DNA from: Ophiothrix spiculata
Taxonomy: Eukaryota; Echinodermata; Ophiuroidea; Amphilepidida; Ophiotrichidae
Direction: 5' to 3' (one strand)
Assembly (NCBI GenBank): GCA_000969725.1
Contig: JXSR01S065490.1
DNA length: 20,240 nucleotides
The number at the start of each line of letters is the position of its first letter. The first letter of the stretch is position 1. The position numbers and the translations under genes are program-made. The notes beneath the pieces are model-generated. The model searched no databases and had not been told where the DNA came from. It saw nothing but the letters and a program-made list of their open reading frames with translations. This document shows positions 1 through 9,957 of the stretch, piece after piece.

Positions 1-55
1 AAATATGTTTTTATATTTCAATGAAAATCAACATTTTCAGGTTGGCCATGCTTTA

Positions 56-74
56 TTACGTCATTGTGACGTCA
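56..74. promoter_or_regulatory. paired CRE/ATF-like octamers
   Basis: TTACGTCA at 56-63 is followed by the perfect palindromic CRE consensus TGACGTCA at 67-74. Their start-to-start spacing is 11 bp, about one helical turn. CREB/ATF family bZIP proteins bind TGACGTCA. The site is intronic and function is inferred only from the motif; it could be chance. Confidence 0.25.
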
Positions 75-706
75 TTCATTGACCGATTTCCATAATTATG
101 ATATGCATGGAAAGAGGAAACCCTAGAAACTCTACCTTTTACTACCATCAAACAACTAAACTTTAATTGTGTCTTAAGATGCACTGGGCCCTTTAATCCA
201 TGCAGGGACTTAATTACGTCGTATGTCTCAATTTCCACCATGCAGCTTATGTAATAAGCGGGTAGGTAGATGACATCAATTGTCACCTGTAAAGAAATTA
301 AAACTACTTAAAAAGAGACCATTTCTGCACCATAATGTACATTAAGAAGACTAGTGACTATTCTGACAAAATTTCATTGATATAGCTCCTTCCCTTCTGG
401 GTTAAGTTTAAAACTTGTTGATACCTCTTCACACAGTGATACATTTTCTCCAAAACCATGTATGTTTGCACTCTGGTTGGTTAGTCTATGAAAAGCTAGC
501 TGTCTTGAGGGAACATGATCGTGGTAGTTCTGTTTTCTCTACTGTATTTAATATCCAAAAGTAGGCCTACCCCTGAGTCTTCTCCACCTTAGCTTTGTGC
601 CACTGCACCGCATTACTCTGAAATGTATCCGTAAAAATAATGTTGCATAGTCAAATATTAATTCACATGATCTGATAATGTCAGTTTAATTTTTAAAGAG
701 ATTTAA

Positions 707-1175
707 AGGGCAGTGGACAAATTCAGCATCATCTCTCAATTTTTTCCAGACATTTCACAATTTTACATCATTTGAAATGCTAGTGGTAATAATGGAAGCA
801 TGCAAAGTTTAATTGTCAAATTCAACCCCTATATATAAAAATATTTAACAATGATAATACTGCCCTCTAGAGTTGAATCTTAAAATTAACTTATTTAATA
901 GCAAATAAAATTGTCTTTTGATTTAACTGCAATCTATGAAGTAAAAGCAATGTTTTACCAATGAAACTTCACCTTTTTCTGACTTATTGCATGAATACAA
1001 TCTTTTAGAGAATAGCCTCATGACCAAGATCAACATGCAAAACAACATTGAACTTTTGATGTTTTTAAGGTTTTGGTCAACAATTTCTCTATATTTGATA
1101 CTGAACAGTTATTTCCAAACATAGAGAGTGCCAATCCTTGGCAGATAAAATTCTAAAATTTTGTCAAATGCACCT
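707..1175. mobile_element. possible MITE flanked by TTAA
   Basis: The left end AGGGCAGTGGACAAA (from 707) and the reverse complement of the right end, AGGTGCATTTGACAAAA (to 1175), align with one gap and a few mismatches. Both ends abut TTAA (703-706 and 1176-1179), which would be an intact target duplication of the type made by piggyBac-like or Kolobok-like transposases. There is no coding capacity, so it would be a non-autonomous copy of about 469 bp. The terminal match is imperfect and TTAA is common in AT-rich DNA, so this needs other copies for confirmation. Confidence 0.45.
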
Positions 1176-1345
1176 TTAACTCTTTGTTGTATTTGTCAAC
1201 TCTGATGCTGTTTAATTTGATCCTATATGTCTGACATTGCATCTGAATTATGTAGCAATTAATATGTAGGTATTTCTTGTATACTATTCAGATATAAACC
1301 ACTAACTGATATGACATCCAGTTTTCTTTCTCAATTCTTTTACAG

Positions 1346-1527
1346 GGTGTAGTTAGTGGTACCATGTTGGTCACCCCTAATGCCATAATGTTTGATCCTC
1401 ACGTGTCTGATCCATTGGTAATAGAGAGAGGCACTGGGCCGTATGGGGTCATTACGCAGATGGACATGGTCATGGGGGCTGCGATGTATCATGATATCTC
1501 AGCTATGAATGATAAACTCAAACAAAA
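1346..1527 (+). CDS. OXR1/NCOA7-family exon: GRAM (PH-like) domain segment
   Basis: This is an internal exon of 182 nt encoding 60 full codons plus two bases. It reads GVVSGTMLVTPNAIMFDPH, then VSDPLVIERG, then an ending with YGVITQMDMV and AAMYHDIS. This stretch is diagnostic of the GRAM/PH-like domain that sits between the N-terminal LysM and C-terminal TLDc domains of OXR1 and NCOA7 proteins. The family protects cells from oxidative stress and, through TLDc, is known to engage the vacuolar ATPase. Acceptor TTTTACAG ends at 1345; donor AA/GTAAGT starts at 1528, with a second GTAA four bases on. The exon begins on a codon boundary and ends in phase 2, which fits the next exon exactly. Whether the gene is orthologous to OXR1, NCOA7 or the pre-duplication single gene cannot be decided from this segment; a single invertebrate ancestor gene is likeliest. 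Confidence 0.93.
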
Positions 1528-2959
1528 GTAAGTAAAATGTTTGAGAGGTGAAGGGTTTTGGTGATTCCTTAAATTTCATGGCCAAGTAAGGCAACAAATT
1601 CCAACTTTGTGCTAAATTTGTCAATTTTTGAGCTGATTTGAAATGGTGGTCAAATATCGGCAAAAATTCTCAGAAATAAAAAAACAAAACAATTTGTGAA
1701 CAAGTATCTAAGCCCAAAATGAATTTGAAGGTAATACTAAGGCAAAATAAATTTGTATTACCCAAAATTACACTGTCTCAGCAAAAGTGATTCAAAATAT
1801 ACCATTTTATCATTAAGTTGACCAAATAAGAATGTATCTATTGGTCATATTAAATTACATTAAACCGCACACAAATTTTTTCACGAAAGTTAAGGTTTTT
1901 CCTCTTTTTACAATATGTTACAAGAAAAAAACAGGTTTGTTTGGCCTAATTTTAAAAAACTTTCATTCATTTGTAGCCTGTTTAGAAAGAAGAACAATAG
2001 GTAGAAAGAAGAAAAATAGGAAAAAATGCATTTTTTTTTATTTTTCCAAAAAAGTGATATTGCAAAATTGAGCTGCTGAAATGCAAGGCATGGCCCCCCT
2101 TACCCTAAACAGATCTCCACTATAGTGTTTTCATTTATTATTTTTCCCTATGTACTGCATCGTTTAACTCGAGTGTAACACGTGCGATCGTCGGCGCTTC
2201 ACAGGCACTGGAATTAGGCCAATCACATGCTGTAAATACGTGCAACTTTCACACTAACCACCGTAGCGTTATTCTCCAAAAATCCCGCGAACGGAGAAAT
2301 TTAATTATTAAAAATACTATAGTTTTAAAGACTGTGCATCAAATTATATAATAAAAGCATTTGAAAATAGCAAATTTACAGGATTCATCTGGCATGTTCA
2401 GGTTTTTTGATTCCAAAGAATGGGCAAAAATCAAATATCATGAACAAAATAATGATGTATGTAATATTTTTTGATTGAAGCATTGAATTGTTGTCACCCT
2501 ATCTGTAGCTTGTATCCCTTTACCTTGCTTTATTAACATTAGTGTCCTTGAACAAGATGCTGACTCTGCATGTGCTCCTCCTGATAGACTCACCAGGTAT
2601 ACACTGTATGCAGCGCCCCAAGAAGGAGCATTCGCACAGGGGACCAACGGCTTAACGTGACTAAAGATATCAATGAATATCACTTCTACATAAATTCAAG
2701 ACGTTTGCCAGTTTTTTACCATCATGCTTCCGTTTGATAGTACATGCACATATGTGGTCAATGCAGAGCGCAGTGTTAATATGCACATGTTTGACATTGC
2801 GTACGCGTAACGTTTCAGCGCATGGCTTGGACTTGCCAATTTATTGATGGAAAAAATGATTAAGTTACAAACATTTTAGTTGATAAACGATTAAAAATGT
2901 GTGGGATGATAGTGGAATTTATGTAGGAGTGATATAAAACGAATATTGACTGTTTATAT
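1528..2959 (+). other. large intron, first segment; no gene seen
   Basis: This begins the 12,654-bp intron with donor GTAAGT at 1528. It is AT-rich with short A and T runs near 2020-2050. A slightly more GC- and CpG-rich patch lies at about 2160-2290 but has no recognisable exon or core promoter. On the minus strand, around 2500-2660, a segment reading CTTGTTCAAGGACACTAATG resembles the tail of some tRNA-derived SINEs, but I see no paired A and B boxes and do not call it. Confidence 0.6.
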
Positions 2960-3084
2960 GTGTGATGGGAAAGTATATACCATCGCTCATTGAAAGTTTG
3001 ATTATTCCATTTCACTCGCCTGGCAGTTTGTGAAATGGAATAATCAATCTTTCAGTTCGGGATGGTGTATATCTCCCATCACAC
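2960..3084. repeat. 125-bp imperfect palindrome (foldback element)
   Basis: Arms of about 55 nt (2960-3015 and 3030-3084) are reverse complements with roughly eight differences, around a 14-nt loop (3016-3029). The inner arm is nearly perfect: the 24 bases GAAAGTTTGATTATTCC..CAC pair with GTG..GGAATAATCAATCTTTC with one mismatch. The outer ends are GTGTGATGGG and CCCATCACAC. Such a structure would fold into a single long hairpin in RNA or single-stranded DNA, and the usual source is a foldback MITE. No clear target duplication was found because a second element starts within a few bases of the right end. Confidence 0.85.
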
Positions 3085-3086
3085 TC

Positions 3087-3359
3087 AAGCTGAATTCATA
3101 CTCGAAACGCAATGTGTTGCGTTTCCGATAATTTTCACCGCAAACGGCACCGCAAATGAATTCACACTCAAAACGCAAACGGGCTGCGGCAGCCGATGAC
3201 ATGAAAACGCAATGGAAAGTTGAGCTTTGCTCAACTCGATTTGCGTTGCCGCAAGTGGTGTTGCGTTTTGATATCGATTGATCGGAACTCCTCAAATCTG
3301 TTACTGCTCATGCTCGGTGCGTCGTGCGTTTGCGTTTGCGTCGAGTCTGAATTCAGCTT
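3087..3359. mobile_element. MITE with AAGCTGAATTCA ends, CpG-rich interior
   Basis: The left end AAGCTGAATTCATACTCG and the reverse complement of the right end, AAGCTGAATTCAGACTCG, are inverted repeats. Further inside they continue as AAACGCAA-type words on the left and their complement TTGCGTTT on the right. Length is about 273 bp with no coding capacity. The interior is full of CpG and repeats of TTGCGTT/AACGCAA. It abuts the foldback at 2960-3084, leaving two bases between. The flanks do not show a convincing target duplication. The 17-nt word GAATTCAGCTTTATACT covering its right end recurs at 7226-7242. Confidence 0.75.
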
Positions 3360-4137
3360 TATACTCATTTAATATTTGCATACTGGCGCTCATCAATGCT
3401 GGAATGGTAATAATCTCTCAATGAAGGAGATCTGCAAAAATGAGAAAGGAGAGAGAGAGAGGGAGAGTCGAGTCTGATCTAGTCGCTTCAAAAGATAAAT
3501 GTCTACTCCAAGCTGTGCAAATATAAGCCGTCTCCTTTACCTTATTAACTGTGATTTTTCTTTAACATATAATCCGTTGTGTACCTAATTCTTGCAGGTC
3601 CGTTGTAGCCTTTGTTAGATCCAAGAGGTAATTTCAAATAACAGTGTAGAAGTCGTCATTTTTATGTGGCAAAGTTCTAGATTAGTTTTTCTGCAGCATA
3701 CACCATATTTCACTGCAGGCAAATTAACTTTTTTGGTTCTGTTTATTTATAGTGTTTTTCTTTATTTATACTTTCTTTTATACATACTCTTTTATTTGAT
3801 GTATTCACCAATACAGATCAGTGATAATATTCCTTTAGTAGTTGAGCTTATTAACCTTATTCGATGATAGTTCAAATAGTTATAACTGTTACACTAAAAG
3901 ACCATGTTGCAGTATAATTGGGTCCCTATTTGTGTAATTCTTCATATATGTCTTTCCAGATTTCCATTGGTTTATCTTAAAACAAAAGCATTATTTTCAA
4001 TTAAAATGGTAGAGATATTGTAGAGACTAATTTTAGATATCTTGTTTTCAATTCAATGACAGTTTTGTAGACATCATTTTGGACAAAATAAGCAAGTTTT
4101 TATGCAGCATGTGCATCCAAAATTTGTTACACCGTAA
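3360..4137 (+). other. intron segment without a gene
   Basis: AT-rich intron. A purine-rich simple repeat (GA tracts) lies at about 3446-3468. There is no coding signature, exon or inverted repeat that I could support. Confidence 0.6.
3446..3468. repeat. short GA-rich simple repeat
   Basis: A run of alternating GA on the + strand (GGAGAGAGAGAGAGGGAGAG). It is short and interrupted by GG, and probably only a microsatellite remnant. Confidence 0.7.
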
Positions 4138-5245
4138 AGGTGGTTTCAGACTAGCTGTCGTTGCGGCACACGACGTTGCGGCCGCACGACAGAACATTTG
4201 CAATTATGAGTTGTCGTACTGTAACATGACACATTTGCATATTGTCGCAAGAAAAGTTGAATTTATTCCAACTCAAAATACTGTGTCGTTGCAAACATCA
4301 TGACAGGGTAATCGACATATGGGCCTTTACACGGTATTTGTACATATTTTGGTTAAAAAAATGAAATTATTCTTATGGAGTCTGTGTTTTACTCATGCAT
4401 TCCAAATTTCTCTGAGTGAGAAATATGGCAAAGGAGAGATAGTTCTGAAAGTTTCATCTTCATAGTGCAAGTCGTTTTTATGTTATGGCTGATTTAGTCG
4501 TCAAATATTACATATTTGGCATTTCTCAACGTGAGATTTAAAAACAAGTACATTTTGAATGAATTTTGGAATGCCTACTACCTATCAAACTCTAACAATT
4601 GACATTTAATATTATAAACAACAGGTCAAACTCTCAAAAAACACCAAAAAAAGTTTTAATTTCATGTTTTTAATTTTCATTAAAGATTTGAGTAGAAACT
4701 GATAACGGTCGTAACATTGTATGTCAATGTTTTTTCATATCTTTGAATGCATGCAGATATAGCCTAGGTTTATGATATCCAATTTGATTTGGCTTTTCTG
4801 AAATCATTGTGTAATGGTTAAGTTGCAGAAACATTAATTTGTGGCATAGGGATCATGTATTTCATCCTGCAAACATGAAATAGTAATGGTCGACCATGTA
4901 TGTCAACTTTCTGTTTGACCGTTATTTCTCCCATAGGAAGCCAATGGGGAAAAAAATTAAATTTACCATATAGTACTGAAATTACATTTGATTATCTTGC
5001 TTCAACACAGAGATACATAATATCAACCTAGTTTTATGATTTTAGTAGATTTAAACAAATTAAACACATTTTACTTTTTTTGAAAATCTCACACTAATAT
5101 GTACAAATACCATGTAAAAGCCCATATCGGCTTGTCGTGCTTGCCGCAAACATTTTCTGATGCGACAAGGTCGAGTTTGCGCACTTTACATTTTTGCCTG
5201 TCGTATGGTCGTGCGACAGCACGACAGGCTAGTCTGAAACCAGCT
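4138..5245. mobile_element. 1.1-kb non-autonomous DNA transposon, AGGTGGTTTCAGACTAGC ends
   Basis: The left end AGGTGGTTTCAGACTAGC and the reverse complement of the right end, AGCTGGTTTCAGACTAGC, differ at one base in 18. With gaps the match continues through TGTCGT..CACGAC for a further 25 bp or so. The element is bounded by GTAA (4134-4137) and TTAA (5246-5249), compatible with a TTAA target duplication with one mutation. The subterminal regions are CpG-rich and reuse GCACGAC/GTCGTGC words, probably transposase binding sites; an 8-bp GCGGCCGC lies at 4178-4185. The two short open frames at the ends (4079-4303 and 5099-5284) arise from the repeats and are not genes. The middle (about 4310-5090) is AT-rich and non-coding, so the copy would depend on a transposase from elsewhere. 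Confidence 0.85.
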
Positions 5246-5249
5246 TTAA

Positions 5250-6082
5250 GAAGTATGCAACACTGCATTTCAGATCACCATTGATGCCAGAAATTAGTTA
5301 AACTACGTAAGAAGTGGACTTCCATTGTGCATGTTAGGCTCCGATTTTGTTAATAGTATACCTGTATCAAAGACAACTTCCCTATAATTATTTACCAGAT
5401 GCTGTAATATCCAATATACAGTTCGACCAGTTTTGTTTGTTTGTCTAATAAGGTCAACAGATAACCAATCAAAATTTTTTACTACTGTGAGTTACTATGC
5501 AGATAGAAAAATATGGAATTAACGGAGCGAGTACAATTGCTTCAACATTTTTTTTAGCCTTTGGAGATTTTGGATCAGAAAATATTGTTCATATATTTTC
5601 TCATAATCTTTTACGACTTAAACATGTTCCATTTCTTAGAAAAAGCTGGTTTTATATATCAGTTGATATATACCTAATATGGTAACCAAAATTAAATTTA
5701 CACAAAGTATAATAGGCAACTGTGAAATCTAAAACTGAACTGATTCAAATAAATTTAGAAACTGAAACATTTAATGGAGATCTTATGAAACTGGAAACTT
5801 GATTTGTGATATCAGATTATGATGCACCTTTAAAGAATATAAATTGAATTGAGCACTGATTGCAAAAACAAACATTTGAACAATCTAGCCTATCATATTT
5901 TCCACCCAATTTAGCTAGTACAACTAAAGCAGTCACACCATTTTATAGAGAACACCTGTTGACATAATCTGGCACAAAAAATAAAAAGCGATATGTGACC
6001 ATCCACCACAAACCAGAGTTGAACCAGGCCAAACTTGTTTTATTGCAGATTTAAAAAGAACACACCTTCAGCTTTAAATATG
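5250..6082 (+). other. intron segment without a gene
   Basis: AT-rich intron with no exon signature. ATGCACCT followed by TTAA at 5822-5833 matches the right end of the possible element at 707-1175, but no left partner was found, so it may be a truncated copy or chance. Confidence 0.55.
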
Positions 6083-6575
6083 ACAATAGACCTTTTCAAA
6101 ATCCCATTCGGAAATCTGTGGAACATTGACCACATGGCCATTTTTTCAACCAATCACGTACAAGCTCATTATGTATGCACGATTTTGTCAACAAAATTTT
6201 CCGTAAATTCTCTCGCATTTCAGTGCAATATAAGTGAAAAATAAATAGAACCAGACCCATACATTATTAGATACATTAATTCTGAACAACTTTTGGCCGA
6301 TGGTACCATAAGCTCACCGACACAAAGAGTGAAATTTCCATTTGAAATCGGCTGATTAAGCTTAAGATTTCAAGTCACATCAGGGCGATCACACTAAAAT
6401 TGACTCGTCAGTGCTAACGCTAATTACAAGTTCGAATTCGTACGCAACCAGTCAACGAGAATGCGAACTTAACATTCTGGTTATTGTGTACGTGGAAGAG
6501 TCACTTTTTCTGTCGGCAATTGTCGGAAGGTGTAAAATCAGCTTCGGAAAGCCGTGTTTTGAAAAGGTCTATTGT
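6083..6575. mobile_element. 493-bp MITE with perfect 19-bp inverted ends
   Basis: ACAATAGACCTTTTCAAAA at 6083-6101 is exactly inverted at 6557-6575. Internally, CATTCGGAAATC on the left partly mirrors the right-hand TTCGGAAAG segment. There is no coding capacity; the open frames at 6035 and 6411 overlap the ends and have no family features. The true ends could be a few bases inside (TAGACC), and no clear target duplication could be fixed. The TIR resembles the outer ends of the 9958-10161 palindrome. Confidence 0.8.
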
Positions 6576-6872
6576 TTCAAACTTGCGACACCCAGAGTTA
6601 TGATTCTCCAGAGCATAACATGTGAGAATATCCTATACTGAAAAAAATGTTTGCAAAAGTGTCCATATCATGCATATTCCAATGGACTACATAAAGGAAG
6701 AGTTAGATGTCAGATATTTTGGAGTTGAAATGGAAGCTGAAATTTTGCAAGGGGTGGATATTTCAAACCTGCAATAACACAATTTATGTGTGTATTTTGC
6801 ACTTTATCTCAAAATGAAAATTGCTGACTTTACGGAACTCGTAATGGAAATGTAGTAGATGCTTCAATTAAA

Positions 6873-7137
6873 TGTGATGGCTCACCCCTAAAGGGGGAAC
6901 TTTGCACATGATATCAATTTTGATTTCATCATTTTATCTGTTGAAGAATTTTAAAGCTTTAAAATGACACCTTACTTGTTGAAATTGATCCAAGGCAATC
7001 AAATTTTACAACAGAAAACGACTTTCCGAGAAAGTGATAAATTTTTATTATTTTCTTTATTTTTTGCTGCCTATTTTTGTCATTTTCTTGAAAAGTGTTC
7101 TGTCGCAAAGTCCCCCTTTTTGGGGTGAGTCATCACA
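6873..7137. repeat. 265-bp element with 36-bp G/C-blocked inverted ends
   Basis: The left arm (6873-6908) reads TGTGATGGCTCACCCC, then TAAAGGGGGAACTTTGC. The right arm (7101-7137) is its reverse complement with a few changes: GCAAAGTCCCCCTTTTT, then GGGGTGAGTCATCACA. The C- and G-blocks stand out against an AT-rich background. The interior is AT-rich and holds a perfect 18-bp palindrome at 6948-6965. This is most likely a MITE; flanks give no clear target duplication. Its outer 8 bp TGTGATGG are shared with the foldback at 2960-3084. Confidence 0.7.
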
Positions 7138-7700
7138 AATGTCCAATTCCACCTTTAAATTAATTATTGCCATCCCGTTTGGGGTGGAAATTATTGAAAA
7201 GAAAATGCATTGTTTTTTGAATATGAATTCAGCTTTATACTTTGATTGAGACTACATACACAGCCTATTTACATCATGAAGTGATACAGAATATGCGTAT
7301 CTGATTACAGAACTGCTGCAGTAGATGCAGTGCTTGTTGTACGCATATGGCTTGCGCTTTGGTATCCATGGCGCTTTGCTCGCGGATGAAGAAAATCCTT
7401 ACTATCCCTGCCCATTTAGTGGTGATAGTATAGGCATATGGGGCTGTATGACTGTGCAGTTGGGAATAATTCTGTATTAATAACTTCAATACAAAATATT
7501 TACATCTCAATTAAAACAAATTGCACTTTGCTATGAAACATAATCGCCAGGAAATTTCCTGAATTTTATTCAAGACAGTGAAAATATAGGAATACATCTT
7601 TTTAGGAAATTTCTATTGTATTTCAGGAAATTGTCATCTTGACCCACGTTCCTGTTGCAATAATAACGCAAACATTGTGGTTTGATTTGAATCTTTTATA
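7138..7700 (+). other. intron segment without a gene
   Basis: AT-rich intron. It includes a second GGGGTGGAAAT block near 7186, echoing the GGGGTGAGTCAT of the preceding element, and the word GAATTCAGCTTTATACT at 7226-7242 that also marks the right end of the 3087-3359 MITE. The minus-strand open frame at 7274-7510 has no recognisable family. Confidence 0.5.
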
Positions 7701-7880
7701 ATTGAATACCAGAGAGCAACACTGACCCAAGTCTTCTTTTTGTAAAAGGATTATCTTGTGTGTGAAAGACTAAAACAAATTCAAACTGCAACTGTCCCAA
7801 CAAGTCCATTAAACATTCAAAATATGCCAAACTCCATGGACCGGGGTCAGTATTTTATACACATGCTGTATTATTGAATG
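7701..7880. mobile_element. degenerate MITE copy, ACTGACCCAAGTC family
   Basis: The left part has ATTGAATA, then AGAGAGCAACACTGACCCAAGTC (7711-7733 in total). The right part has a CCATGGACCGGGGTCAGT segment and ends with TATTGAAT (7871-7878), giving imperfect inverted ends. The same AGAGCAACACTGACCCAAGT word occurs in the better-preserved element at 12443-12629, which has the same size and layout. The interior sequences are not obviously alike, so the two copies are old or belong to subfamilies. Confidence 0.55.
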
Positions 7881-8749
7881 TACACAACATTTTCCCAGCC
7901 AAATGTTCCTTTGAAATTAGGGTCAGACACATATTACATTACATTTTTGTCTTCATGACTCAGGAAACATACCAAGAATGAAAACCAGTGGTCTCTTTGT
8001 AAAATGATGGTAGAAAAAAATTAAAAAAATTAAACATTTTCCTGCCAAAAATATTGGGCTAAAGTGGATTCCACCCGTATGCACTTAAAATAGCACATAT
8101 GTATGCAACAATTAATTTCTAGAAAGTAGTTCCCTTTATCAGTACCAACTTCCATCTATAACCATTCCTGGTGATTTTGAATAATAGAAAATGATGATTT
8201 CATGTGCTTTTGGTCAATTTTCACTTGCAAAATTTATTTTTTGTATAAATGCAGCTGAAATTGTCAAAAACCGATTTGAAAACTAATTGATTTAAGGAGA
8301 GAAAAAAAACACAAAACACTGCTCTAATTATCTATGGGGAAAAAAATCTGATTGAAAATTTTAATTTGACTTTTTTGAGAAACAGTGATATGATTTTCTT
8401 GTTTGTTTGTTATGACCCTAGCTGGACCCCTATCACACCTTTACTTGATTCAAATAAGATTCAAATAAGAGTTTTCATTGCTAAGTGAAATCATGAGTTG
8501 TACCTTTAAAATAATCTATAAATCTGTAACACTATGGAGATACTAAAGTGAAACATCGATACAACACAGCTGATTTCTGGTTAATTATATGCATTTTCAC
8601 TGCTGATATTTGCACATGTGTCGTTAATAACATTAATTAGTTTGGATATTCAATTGATTTTTAATGTGATATACAATTATTGCTAATCACATAAAATATT
8701 AATTTTTAATATTCCGTTTTTGATATGTACTTTGTATACAATGTTTTAA
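7881..8749 (+). other. intron segment without a gene
   Basis: AT-rich intron with A/T homopolymer patches and no exon signature. GTACCT followed by TTAA near 8505 could be one end of another TTAA-type element, but no partner was found. Confidence 0.55.
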
Positions 8750-9229
8750 AGGGATTGCCATTATCACGGTTCTGAAATTTCACTTTTTTCCCACATGTGG
8801 TGATTTGTTTTGTTGTTATTTCTCAAAACAAAGTAATGTTGAAATTCAAGACAAAATTGTCCATATCTGACCAGGATCACTGAATTAAGGTAACAGGTAA
8901 CCATAAATTCCGGTTGGCAGCAGATTGACACTGTGGTTTGATTCTGCTTTGTACCAGTTTGAATTCAGTCTGATATAATTGAATGAGAGCTCTACTTGAG
9001 GTGAAAAACTCAAAATAAAGAGTGATATTTAGAAGAAACTATAGCCAAGGTATAAAAGTTGAGGAAGGGACACAAATGCGATACTGTGAGTAAATTATGG
9101 TTGCATAAACTCATTGTTTAAAAGAATGATGTTGATTTCTAACTTTTAAGTGTGTTTGTACTATTCAGTAGTAAAATTAATGATTGTGTAGACTTGTTTT
9201 TGAATATTGGAAAATCATGGGTAATCCCT
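8750..9229. mobile_element. possible MITE flanked by TTAA, AGGGATT ends
   Basis: The left end AGGGATTGCCATTATC and the reverse complement of the right end, AGGGATTACCCATGATT, match over about ten bases and then diverge. Both are bounded by TTAA (8746-8749 and 9230-9233). Length is 480 bp with no coding capacity. The layout (TTAA, AGG..., ...CCT, TTAA) is the same as that proposed at 707-1175 and 13747-14064. The short TIR makes chance a real alternative. Confidence 0.45.
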
Positions 9230-9674
9230 TTAAGTGTGCTATTCTTTCTGCACAGTAGAAGTACAAAATTAAGCAGATGGGAATATTGTTTTGTCTAAAT
9301 TGATGGTTCTAGAGTAACTGCAAACCAACTATCTGTATTCAAATAACCAGAGCAGAACCAAATTAAAGCAAACGTGAAATTGGATTTTACCGTTAGAAAC
9401 AACATATTAATATTAGTTACTGCTAACATGGAATGCTTTATTCATTGGCAAATATGAATGATTACATCGAAATATCTGCAAAATTCAACATATTTGTGCA
9501 TCATACCCCAGAGCATACAGACAAACCAATAGTTGATAGAGATGAACTTAGTACAATGGCTGCCTTGTGCAGTATGCAGGTGTCTAGCTAGGAAAGATTT
9601 GGTGTCAGGAGATTTGTGGACTGTAAAAAGACAAAAATCATCATTAATTTTGGATTTTTTTTTCAGATTTGTAG

Positions 9675-9830
9675 GCCTGACCACTGCTATCCAGTTTAGC
9701 AAAACCCTGTTTGCATGCTTGTTCTATTTCATGCCATATGTATCCGCCATATTTATGATGTATTTGGACTGAATTTCTTGATTTTTGCTTGTTGGATTTT
9801 GTTGGACTGATGAGGCAGGTTACATTTAAT
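9675..9830. repeat. diverged direct repeat, copy 1
   Basis: This is related to copy 2 at 10162-10318, about 485 bp away. The best-preserved core is the 35-nt block 9774-9808 (TTTCTTGATTTTTGCTTG, then TTGGATTTTG..GGACT), which matches 10262-10296 at 33 of 35 positions. Weaker similarity extends upstream through GTATCC and CCAG..GCAA..CTG words. On the minus strand both copies read SPTKSNK.KSR, which reflects DNA duplication and not necessarily a gene. The origin is not known to me. Confidence 0.6.
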
Positions 9831-9957
9831 GGTAGCATGTCGACTATGCATAGACCTTCACAACCCTAACTTCCAAACACTGAAAACTGTATAAGTCCAA
9901 AAACTCCAAAGAGTCCTGTTTCCCCTCTGATTCGAACCATCAACCTTCTGTTTCCCA
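9831..9957 (+). other. short spacer between direct repeat and palindrome
   Basis: No feature recognised. CCAA at 9955-9958, immediately before the palindrome, recurs just after it (10162-10165) and may be part of a 4-5 bp target duplication (CCCAA/TCCAA). Confidence 0.4.

Larger units (their letters stand above)
1..1345 (+). other. 3' part of an OXR1/NCOA7 intron
   Basis: No exon could be recognised here. The stretch is AT-rich and ends in a good acceptor: a pyrimidine-rich run (gttttctttctcaattctttt) leading to TACAG at 1341-1345. The short open frames have no family resemblance and look like chance. The preceding exon should encode the start of the GRAM domain and was not found, so it lies upstream of the window. 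The stretch contains a possible TTAA-flanked element (707-1175) and a pair of CRE-like octamers (56-74), listed separately. Confidence 0.7.

Noticed and set aside
2438-2683. Minus-strand open frame and CTTGTTCAAGGACAC word, as a SINE or gene
   Set aside because: There is no paired A and B box, no tail and no target duplication, and the frame matches no known protein.
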